64,000 nt of DNA, from assembly GCA_027624625.1 (NCBI GenBank), contig JAQBWH010000004.1:1-64000 (forward strand), written 5' to 3'. The first letter of the stretch is position 1. Each line of letters opens with the position of its first letter. The translations under genes were made by a program, and so were the position numbers. The DNA is from Verrucomicrobiota bacterium (GTDB taxonomy: Bacteria > Verrucomicrobiota > Verrucomicrobiia > Chthoniobacterales > JACTMZ01). This document shows positions 56,561-64,000 of the stretch, piece by piece. The notes under the pieces are model-generated. The model did no database searches. It saw only the letters and a list, made by a program, of their open reading frames with translations, and was not told where the DNA came from.

Positions 56561-57808
56561 CTACCGGTCGCATTCACCCATCACGAAGTCGATGCTACCG
56601 AGGATGGCGGGCACGTCGCTCACGTAGTGGCCGGGCAGGAGGGACGGAACAATGCTCAAGTTGGCAAAGCTCGGGGCGCGGATTTTCAAACGGTAGGGCA
56701 CTCCGCCACCCTTGCTGTGAATGTAAAAACCGAGCTCGCCTTTCGGGTTTTCCGCACCGAAGTAAACCTCCCCGGCCGGTGCATCGATACCTTGCGTGGT
56801 GATGATGAACTGGTGGATGAGTTCCTCCATCTTGGTCATCACATCGGTCTTGGGTGGGAGGATATTTTTCGGATCATCGACGTGGATCGGGCCGGAAGGC
56901 ATTTTGTCCAGTGCCTGGATGAGGATGCGGGCGCTTTGCCGCATCTCGGCCATGCGGACCAGATAGCGGTCGTAACAATCGCCGACCGAGCCGACCGGCA
57001 CGTCAAATTCGTATTGCTCGTAGCCGAGGTAGGGGTGCGCCTTGCGCAAATCGTAGTCCACGCCGGATCCGCGGAGGTTTGGGCCGGTCAACCCGTAGGC
57101 GATGGCATCTTCCCCCGAAATGACGCCCACGTTTTTCGTGCGGTCGAGCCAGATCGGATTCCGGGTCAGCAGGTTGTCGACCTCATCTAGGCTGGGCAGC
57201 AAGCCGTCGATGAAGGCGCGCACCTGCTGCGCGAAACCCGGAGGAATGTCCCGCGTCATCCCGCCGATGCGGGTGTAGGACGTGGTGAACCGCGCACCGG
57301 TCAGTTGTTCGGTCAAATTGTAAACCACTTCGCGGTGCTTGAAGGTGTAGAGGAAGACGGTCATGGCCCCGATGTCCATGGCGTAGGCCCCGATGCCGAG
57401 GAGGTGCGAGGAAATACGGGCCAACTCGCAACAAACAACCCGGATGGCTTGGCCGCGCGGCGGTAACTCCCACCCCATGAGCTTTTCCACCGCCAGGGCA
57501 TAGGCCACGTTGTTGGCCAGCGGGGCAAGGTAATCGAGCCGGTCCGTGTAGGGCACGAACTGGTTGTATTGCATGTTCTCCGCGATCTTCTCGTCGCCAC
57601 GATGCAGGTAGCCGATATCGGCGTCCGCCTTGGTGATGATCTCGCCGTCGAGTTCGAGCACGATGCGCAGCACGCCGTGAGTCGACGGGTGGGATGGACC
57701 CATGTTGATGGTCAGGGTCTCCCCGAGCAGTTCACCGTGGCGGCGTGCTTCGTGCTCCGCCGCGAGGGTGCGGGCGGCGGGATCGGGTGACTCGATAACG
57801 GTGGACAT
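56561..57808 (-). CDS. nuoD: NADH-quinone oxidoreductase subunit D
   Basis: 'TINMGPSHPSTHGVLRIVLELDGE', 'DIGYLHRGDEKIAENMQYNQFVPYTDRLDYLAPLANNVAYALAVEKL', 'PAILGSIDFVMGECDR'. Confidence 0.97.
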   Translation of the reverse strand: MSTVIESPDPAARTLAAEHEARRHGELLGETLTINMGPSHPSTHGVLRIVLELDGEIITKADADIGYLHRGDEKIAENMQYNQFVPYTDRLDYLAPLANNVAYALAVEKLMGWELPPRGQAIRVVCCELARISSHLLGIGAYAMDIGAMTVFLYTFKHREVVYNLTEQLTGARFTTSYTRIGGMTRDIPPGFAQQVRAFIDGLLPSLDEVDNLLTRNPIWLDRTKNVGVISGEDAIAYGLTGPNLRGSGVDYDLRKAHPYLGYEQYEFDVPVGSVGDCYDRYLVRMAEMRQSARILIQALDKMPSGPIHVDDPKNILPPKTDVMTKMEELIHQFIITTQGIDAPAGEVYFGAENPKGELGFYIHSKGGGVPYRLKIRAPSFANLSIVPSLLPGHYVSDVPAILGSIDFVMGECDR

Positions 57809-57819
57809 CGGCCTTATCC

Positions 57820-58620
57820 TTACGGTTGAGAAGCCGTTTTGGCAACTTCCGGACGCTGGGCTAGGAAGGTCAGCCGTGGCCACCACCAGACGACTTTTCC
57901 CTCCTCCTCGGCGAGTCCGAGCACGCGGCGCACCTCGGCGGGCGCTTGCGCCACCATTTGCCGCACCTCGGATCGGTTCGCTCCCGGCGTTCCCGCTGTG
58001 TGGAAATACCACTCGAGGTCCGGTTGCTTGAAAGGAAGACAGTCGTCGTGCAGGACCTTGAAGCCGGTTTGCTCCGCCAACTCGCGCCATTCGGCCACCC
58101 GGAGGAACCGCCCGTGGCTCGGATCACGCAATTTTTCCACACCTTGCAGCCACTTTTCCGCCACGGGCGCTCCTTCGGGCGAAGCTCCGTCGATGACCAG
58201 CAGCAGGCCACCTGGACGCAGCACCCGGAAAGCTTCACGGAGAAAATCCTCCACGCTGGCAAAGTGATGCGCCGCCACCCGGCAGGTGACGAGCCGGAAC
58301 GAATTGTCGGCATAGATCAGCGATTCCGCCGCGTGTTGCCGCGTGGAGATGTCCAGCCCGCGCTCCGCGGCCAGCTTGCGCACCTCTTCGAGCATTCCCT
58401 CCGAAATGTCCGCCGCAGTCACCGCCACTCTGCGTTCCGCCAAATAGGCCGCGGTATGTCCCGCGCCCGTCGCGACGTCGAGTGCAGGCGAAAGGCGGGC
58501 GGTATCGAATCCATCCAGCGCCGCCGCCACGTCGGACACATCGCGCAGGATGTGAGCGCGGCCGTAGCACGCGGCTTGGCGGTCGAATTGCACCCGCGAG
58601 GTCTCGACCGGATCACTCAT
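57820..58620 (-). CDS. Class I SAM-dependent methyltransferase (UbiE/Methyltransf_11-like)
   Basis: 'PALDVATGAGHTAAYLAERRVAVTAADISEGMLEEVRKLAAERGL', 'VLRPGGLLLVIDG'. Confidence 0.85.
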   Translation of the reverse strand: MSDPVETSRVQFDRQAACYGRAHILRDVSDVAAALDGFDTARLSPALDVATGAGHTAAYLAERRVAVTAADISEGMLEEVRKLAAERGLDISTRQHAAESLIYADNSFRLVTCRVAAHHFASVEDFLREAFRVLRPGGLLLVIDGASPEGAPVAEKWLQGVEKLRDPSHGRFLRVAEWRELAEQTGFKVLHDDCLPFKQPDLEWYFHTAGTPGANRSEVRQMVAQAPAEVRRVLGLAEEEGKVVWWWPRLTFLAQRPEVAKTASQP

Positions 58621-59696
58621 GCTGGCGTCCCGGCGAGTTCGTCCTCGGCGCGGAGGCGCAACTGCCCGCAAGCGGCATCAATATCGTGTCCTTTTTCGCG
58701 GCGGATGGTGGCGACTACGCCGCCGGCGCGAACGACCCGGACAAATTCCTGCTGGCGCGCCTCGCTCGGGCGTTCCCAGCTCAGGCCTTCGACCGTGTTG
58801 TAGGGGATAAGATTGACCTTGGCGTCGAGCCGGCGCGCGTGTGCGGCGAGCAGCCGGGCCTGTTCCGGGGCGTCGTTGACTCCGGCGATAAGGATATATT
58901 CGAAGCCCAGCTTTTGTTTGCGGCGGGAGGAAAAGTAAGCGCAGGCCTCGAAAAGTTCCTTCAACGGATACTTCTTGTTCACCGGCATGATCTGCTCGCG
59001 CACCTCGTCCGTCGCGCCATGCAACGAGATGGCCAGGCGCACGGGGACGGGGTGCTCGGCCAATTCACGGATCTGCGGCACGAGGCCGCTGGTCGACACG
59101 GTGATGTGGCGCGCTCCGATCTCGAAGCCCCACGGGGCATTGAGGATTTCAATCGCGACGGACAAATTTTTCCAATTGGCCAGCGGTTCGCCCATCCCCA
59201 TGAAGACGATGTTGTCCACGCGCTCGCCGGTCGTCTTTTCCACAACCATGACCTGCGCGGTGATCTCGCCCGCCGTCAGATTGCGCTTCCAGCCCCGCAA
59301 TCCGCTGGCGCAGAATTTACAGCCGTAAGCACAACCCACTTGGGTCGAAACACAGAGCGTGCGGCGGTCGGATGTCTGGCCATAAAGCGCCGGCGAGGCC
59401 GGGATGAAAACACTTTCGATGAATTGCCCGTCCGGGAGGCGGAAGAGAAACTTGCGCGTCGTATCCTTGGATCCGGTGAAGCGCACTTGCTCGAGCTGCT
59501 GCGGCGGAAACATCCCTGCCAACTGTTCCCGCAATTCGGCCGGAAGGTCGGTCATGCCGGCAAAGTCATCAACCCGTTTCTCGTGCACCCAGTCGGCAAT
59601 CTGCCGTGCGCGGTACGGCTTGTGACCCAACGCCCCGAGCTTTTCGGTCAGCGAGCCGAGGGTTTCGCCCAACAAAGAAATCATCGGCTTTACCAT
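58617..59696 (-). CDS. rlmN: Dual-specificity RNA methyltransferase RlmN
   Basis: 'CVSTQVGCAYGCKFCASGLRGWKRNLTAGEI', 'NIVFMGMGEPLANW', 'ISLHGATDEVREQIMPVNKKY'. Confidence 0.95.
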   Translation of the reverse strand: MVKPMISLLGETLGSLTEKLGALGHKPYRARQIADWVHEKRVDDFAGMTDLPAELREQLAGMFPPQQLEQVRFTGSKDTTRKFLFRLPDGQFIESVFIPASPALYGQTSDRRTLCVSTQVGCAYGCKFCASGLRGWKRNLTAGEITAQVMVVEKTTGERVDNIVFMGMGEPLANWKNLSVAIEILNAPWGFEIGARHITVSTSGLVPQIRELAEHPVPVRLAISLHGATDEVREQIMPVNKKYPLKELFEACAYFSSRRKQKLGFEYILIAGVNDAPEQARLLAAHARRLDAKVNLIPYNTVEGLSWERPSEARQQEFVRVVRAGGVVATIRREKGHDIDAACGQLRLRAEDELAGTPA

Positions 59697-59767
59697 GCCA
59701 CGGACGGGTGGCGGAATCCACTGCGGGATGCCTTGACCCGCCGCGGCGGGAATCTACCTTGGCGCCC

Positions 59768-60232
59768 ATGCCCGTCCGCCGCCTCCTTCTCGCTACCCTT
59801 GTCGCGGCCCTCTTGGCCGGCTGCGAAACCACCACGGTCACCCGGGTCGACCCTGCGGTGGCCGCCTCGATTGCGGCGGAAACGCCCGGCAATTATTTCA
59901 TCGGCCGCCGCTACTACAAAAAGGACTACAAAATGTGGGGTTGGGTGCGGAAGCCGGGTCAACCTTGGAAAACCGCTCAACTGGTCATGTTGAACGAAAA
60001 TACCAAGCTGGCGCCCGATCGCGCGGCGGGAACGCTCGGCGTCGACCACAACACAGAATACCGCCTGCAGGGCCGCTTCACCGGCGGCAAAGTCTACGAG
60101 CCGGCCAGCAATTCCTTTTATCCCGAGTTCGTCCTGACCGGCATCGAGGTTCGTTCGACCACCCCGCCCTTTATTTACCGCGACCGCAGCGCGCTCGACC
60201 CCAAGGTCCGCCTGCTCGTTCCCCCGCTTTAG
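59768..60232 (+). CDS. Putative lipoprotein of unknown function
   Basis: Lipobox 'LLATLVAALLAGCETT'; 'NYFIGRRYYKKDYKMWGWVRKPGQPWKTAQLVMLNE'. Confidence 0.7.
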   Translation: MPVRRLLLATLVAALLAGCETTTVTRVDPAVAASIAAETPGNYFIGRRYYKKDYKMWGWVRKPGQPWKTAQLVMLNENTKLAPDRAAGTLGVDHNTEYRLQGRFTGGKVYEPASNSFYPEFVLTGIEVRSTTPPFIYRDRSALDPKVRLLVPPL

Positions 60233-60259
60233 GCCAACAACCCCGCTCTCATCATCACC

Positions 60260-60336
60260 AAGGTAGGGCGCGGCGTCCCGACGCGCCGTCAGCATTGCTT
60301 TTCTGCACGCGGCGGGTCCGGAGGCCCCGCCTTACC
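60260..60336. repeat. Dispersed palindromic intergenic repeat, copy 2
   Basis: AAGGTAGGGCGCGGCGTCCCGACGCGCCGTC...CACGCGGCGGGTCCGGAGGCCCCGCCTTACC. Confidence 0.8.
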
Positions 60337-60430
60337 AGCGGGAAATGACCCGCTTTTTGCGGCGGTGTCCCGTTCCGGGATTGAGGCTAATTCCCTTGCA
60401 GCCTGCAGAGCTGGCGCGTAGACACATCGG

Positions 60431-61594
60431 ATGCTTAAAGCGTCCGTCTTTCTTCTCCTCACCACGTGTGCCGTTTTTCTGACTGGTTGCACCGACCCCA
60501 ATCGCGATGCGGTCAAGATCGGCATGAACATCGAGCTGACCGGCGAGATCCCCGCGGTCGGCGCCTCGAGCAAAAATGCGGCCGAATTGTTTTTCAACGC
60601 CCTCAACGAGCAAGGCGGCGTTACCTTGGCCGAAGGGCCCAAGAAGGTCGCCCTGATCATTCGTGACAATGGCGGCAAGGCCGACCAAGCGGCTTCCGTC
60701 GCGCAACAACTTATCTCCAGTCAGGATGTTGTCGCCATGATCGGGCCCAATTCCAGTGCCTGCGCCATTCCCGCCGGGGAAATCGCGGAGAGCCTCAAAT
60801 GCGTCATGATTTCCCCATGGTCGACCAACCCGAAGACCACCCTGGACCAAGATTCCAGCCAGCCGAGGCGTTACGTCTTCCGCGGATGCTTCACCGATCC
60901 GTTCCAAGCCACCGTGCTGGCCAAGTTTGCCCTCAACGATCTTGGGGCCAAGAAAGCCGCCGTCCTTTATGACGTTTCCTCCGAGGCACCGCTCGGCCAG
61001 GCCACCTTGTTCAGGGACACCTTTACGGCCAAAGGAGGGGAAATTGTCGCCTTCGAGACCTTCACCACGGGCGACAAAGATTTTTCCGCACAATTGACCA
61101 ACATCCGCGAGGCCGACCCCGACATCATCTTCCTCCCGACCTACTACAACGACGTCCCGCTCATCGCCCAGCAGGCGCGTCGCCTCGGCATCACCGCGAA
61201 ATTCGTCGGCAGTGATGCCTGGAGCTCGCCGGAAATCATCAAGCTCGGCGGAGCCGACGTGGACGGCTCGTACTTCTGCAATCACTTCTCGACCCAGATC
61301 GCCACCGACGAGGCGAAAAAGTTCATTGCCGACTACACCGCGAAATACGGACAGCCCCCCGATGACGTGGCGGCGCTCACCTTCGATTCCTGCGGACTGA
61401 TCACCGAAGCGCTCAAAGCCGGTGGTAAAAACGAACGTGAGGCGCTTCGTGAGGCATTGGCCAAGATCCGCGAATACAAAGGTGTGACCGGCACCTTCCG
61501 CTTCGAGCCCGGCTCGGGCGATCCGATCAAGAGTGCGGTCATCCTGCAGATCAAAGATGGTGCTTTTCAGTGGGTGACCAACGCCCAGCCTTGA
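60431..61594 (+). CDS. Branched-chain amino acid-type ABC transporter substrate-binding protein
   Basis: Lipobox 'VFLTGCTDPN'; 'VKIGMNIELTGEIPAVGASSKNAAELFFNALNEQGG', 'LISSQDVVAMIGPNSSACA'; followed by livHMG. Confidence 0.92.
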   Translation: MLKASVFLLLTTCAVFLTGCTDPNRDAVKIGMNIELTGEIPAVGASSKNAAELFFNALNEQGGVTLAEGPKKVALIIRDNGGKADQAASVAQQLISSQDVVAMIGPNSSACAIPAGEIAESLKCVMISPWSTNPKTTLDQDSSQPRRYVFRGCFTDPFQATVLAKFALNDLGAKKAAVLYDVSSEAPLGQATLFRDTFTAKGGEIVAFETFTTGDKDFSAQLTNIREADPDIIFLPTYYNDVPLIAQQARRLGITAKFVGSDAWSSPEIIKLGGADVDGSYFCNHFSTQIATDEAKKFIADYTAKYGQPPDDVAALTFDSCGLITEALKAGGKNEREALREALAKIREYKGVTGTFRFEPGSGDPIKSAVILQIKDGAFQWVTNAQP

Positions 61595-61611
61595 TCGCCT
61601 GATCTGCGCGC

Positions 61612-62487
61612 ATGGATTACTTCGCGCAGCAGGCCATCAACGCCATCCAGCTCGGCTCGATCTACGCCCTCATCGCTTTGGGCTACAGCATGGTCTATGG
61701 CGTGCTCGTCATGATCAATTTCGCCCATGGCGACGTCTTCATGGTCAGCTCGTTCTTCTGCTTCCTCCTCCTTCTCGTCCTGCCGGTCCCCTTCATTGCC
61801 GCGCTGCTCATCGTCATGCTCGCCACCGCCATCCTCGGCGTCTGCATCGAGCGTCTTGCTTACCGCCCGTTGCGCAATGCTCCGCGCGTTTCGGCCATCA
61901 TCACCGCCCTTGGTTGCGGTCTGGTCATCCAAAACACGACGCTGAGCATCAGCCCCTACTCCCAGCGCATGCCGGAATTATTCACGCCGGTGACTTGGAA
62001 CTTCGCCGGGCTGACCATTTCCTCCCTGCAAATCCTCATCGTCGGGATCTCGGTCGGGCTCATGCTCGCCCTGGATTTCTTCATCCGCAAAACACGCTAC
62101 GGCATGGCCATGCGGGCCATCGCGCAGGACCGCGTCACCGTCCCGCTCATGGGCGTGCCGGTCAACCAAGTGATTGCCGTGACCTTCGCCCTCGGTGCCG
62201 CACTGGGTGGCGCGGCCGGCGTGCTTTACGCTTCGGCCTATCCCGTGATCAGCGCAACGATGGGCGTGCTTGTCGGCTGGAAAGCATTTGTTGCCGCGGT
62301 GATCGGCGGTATCGGCAACGTGCGCGGTGCGGTCCTCGGTGCCTATTTGCTCGGCGCGGTTGAAGTCTTCACCGTCACCGTCCTTCCCTCCACCTATCGC
62401 GACCTTGTCGTCTATACTTTGCTCCTGGTCATCCTTATCTTCAAACCCTACGGGCTGCTTGGCCGTCCCGCCGTGCAGAAAGTATGA
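61612..62487 (+). CDS. livH: Branched-chain amino acid ABC transporter permease LivH
   Basis: 'QQAINAIQLGSIYALIALGYSMVYGVLVMINFAHGDVFM', 'IGGIGNVRGAVLGAYLLGAVE'. Confidence 0.95.
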   Translation: MDYFAQQAINAIQLGSIYALIALGYSMVYGVLVMINFAHGDVFMVSSFFCFLLLLVLPVPFIAALLIVMLATAILGVCIERLAYRPLRNAPRVSAIITALGCGLVIQNTTLSISPYSQRMPELFTPVTWNFAGLTISSLQILIVGISVGLMLALDFFIRKTRYGMAMRAIAQDRVTVPLMGVPVNQVIAVTFALGAALGGAAGVLYASAYPVISATMGVLVGWKAFVAAVIGGIGNVRGAVLGAYLLGAVEVFTVTVLPSTYRDLVVYTLLLVILIFKPYGLLGRPAVQKV

Positions 62488-63461
62488 CACGCTGGCTGCA
62501 ACATCCGCCGCCGCGCGGCGTGCTCCTCGCCCTTCTCGCCGCCGGGCTGGCTGCCTGCTTCGCCATCGAACAGTTTGGTCTGGTCGATGACTACGTGCGT
62601 TTTGTCCTCATCACGTTCGGGATCAATATCATCCTTTGCGTCAGCCTCAACCTGGTCAACGGGTGGATGGGGGAATTTTCCGTCGGCCACGCCGGTTTCA
62701 TGGCCCTCGGTGCCTATCTCTCGGCCTGCGTCTCGGTCAAATGGCTCAGCTGGGGCGACCCGCTCTGGATGTTCCCCCTCGCTGTCATTGGTGGCGGCCT
62801 CATGGCCGGCGCTGTCGGATTTCTCCTTGGTCTGCTCTCCTTCAAAACACGCGGTGACTACCTCGCCATCATCACGCTCGCCTTTCTCATGATCGTGAAA
62901 TCGGGGATTGAAAACATCCCGTATGTCGGCGGTCCTCGAGGGTTCCTCGGCATCGACAACCACACCACTCTGCTCTGGACCGCGGTTTGGACGGTTCTCA
63001 CCCTCTGGACCATCCGCAACCTCGTCTACTCGCGCTTCGGCCGCGGCATTGTCGCGGTGCGCGAGGATGAAATCGCGGCCAACGCCATGGGTGTCGACAC
63101 CCGCAAGGCCAAGCTCACTGCTTTTGTCGTCTCCTCGTTCTTCGGCGGTGTGGCCGGAGCCCTCTTCGCCCACCAATTGCAGTTCATCAACCCGTCGGTC
63201 TTCGACATCGTCAAATCGACCGAGATCCTCGTCATGGTTTACCTTGGTGGGGTCGGCTCGCTGGCCGGTTCAATCCTCGGCGCCACGGCTTTCACCTTCC
63301 TCTCCCAGGCCCTCCAACCGCTCGGCACCTGGAGGATGGTCATCCTGCCGCTCATCCTTGTTTTGCTCATGATCTTCCGTCCCCGCGGCATCATGGGTAT
63401 GCGTGAATTCTCTTGGTTCGTCCCGCAGCGAGAATTCCCGAAGAAGGAGGACAAGAAATGA
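62484..63461 (+). CDS. livM: Branched-chain amino acid ABC transporter permease LivM
   Basis: 'LNLVNGWMGEFSVGHAGFMALGAYLSA', 'VYLGGVGSLAGSILGATAFTFLSQAL'. Confidence 0.95.
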   Translation: MTRWLQHPPPRGVLLALLAAGLAACFAIEQFGLVDDYVRFVLITFGINIILCVSLNLVNGWMGEFSVGHAGFMALGAYLSACVSVKWLSWGDPLWMFPLAVIGGGLMAGAVGFLLGLLSFKTRGDYLAIITLAFLMIVKSGIENIPYVGGPRGFLGIDNHTTLLWTAVWTVLTLWTIRNLVYSRFGRGIVAVREDEIAANAMGVDTRKAKLTAFVVSSFFGGVAGALFAHQLQFINPSVFDIVKSTEILVMVYLGGVGSLAGSILGATAFTFLSQALQPLGTWRMVILPLILVLLMIFRPRGIMGMREFSWFVPQREFPKKEDKK

Positions 63462-64000
63462 AGCCGCTTCTCGAGGTGCGCGGCGTGACCATGCGCTTCG
63501 GCGGCCTCGTCGCCCTCTCCGACCTTTCCTTCGATGTCACCCCGGGCCACGCCCACGGCATCATCGGGCCCAACGGCGCGGGCAAGACCACCGCGTTCAA
63601 TGTTATCACCGGCATTTATGCCCCGACCCAGGGCGACGTTCTTTTCCGCGGTGAGTCCGTTACCGGCTGCCGTCCCAGCACCATTGCGCATCGCGGTATC
63701 GCCCGCACTTTCCAAAACATCCGCCTCTTCCGCGATCTCACCGTGTTCGACAACGTCCGTATCGCCTGCGATGCGCACGCCCGTTATTCGTGGCCCGGCG
63801 CCATGATCCAGCTTCCGTCCGCGCGGCAGGCCGAAAAGGAAACCATCGGCCGCTGCACCGACCTGCTCGAAAAATTCGGTCTCGGCAACGAGATCCACGA
63901 GCGGGCCGGCGACCTGCCTTACGGCTCGCAACGCCGGCTCGAAATTGCCCGGGCCATGGCCCTGCAACCGTCGCTTCTCCTCCTTGACGAGCCGGCTGCG
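63458..64000 (+). CDS. livG: Branched-chain amino acid ABC transporter ATP-binding protein LivG (partial, runs off window)
   Basis: 'MKPLLEVRGVTMRFGGLVALSDLSFDVTPGHAHGIIGPNGAGKTTAFNVITGIYAPTQG', 'GIARTFQNIRLF', 'RRLEIARAMALQPSLLLLDEPAA'; ATG overlaps livM stop. Confidence 0.95.
   Translation, partial: MKPLLEVRGVTMRFGGLVALSDLSFDVTPGHAHGIIGPNGAGKTTAFNVITGIYAPTQGDVLFRGESVTGCRPSTIAHRGIARTFQNIRLFRDLTVFDNVRIACDAHARYSWPGAMIQLPSARQAEKETIGRCTDLLEKFGLGNEIHERAGDLPYGSQRRLEIARAMALQPSLLLLDEPAA

Overview
Gene-dense, GC-rich bacterial chromosomal window, about 68 protein-coding genes, mostly housekeeping. No rRNA, tRNA, CRISPR array, prophage or transposase was recognised. The gene complement suggests a Verrucomicrobia/PVC-like genome; this is inference only. 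Landmarks in order: LolA-like gene divergent from ExbB-ExbD-TonB; gapA-pgk; PgpH-like HD hydrolase-YbeY; ClpS-DUF2017-RecO; a frameshifted PEP-CTERM gene; prmA; lysA; Fur-like-sufC-sufB-sufD; pyruvate/2-oxoacid dehydrogenase E1a-E1b-E2; peptide ABC transporter; rph; gmd; rpmB; lhgO; hisB-hisH-hisA; tyrA-aroA-cmk-plsC; glgB; a DUF883/YqjE-like/hypothetical/PilT/PilT operon; a fused NuoE-NuoF; a second ExbB-ExbD-ExbD cluster with a TonB-like-TM/VWA protein and a 942-aa TPR protein; a LuxE-LuxC-like pair without luciferase; infA; nuoD; rlmN; and a liv ABC transporter running off the right edge. Most interesting candidates: the ExbBD/VWA/TPR cluster, the LuxE-LuxC pair next to infA, the YqjDE-like/PilT operon, a YbeY with His->Asp in its metal motif, a peptide-binding protein with a ~140-aa insertion, the NuoEF fusion, and a short dispersed palindromic repeat present twice. 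All family calls come from reading translated motifs; no database search was run.
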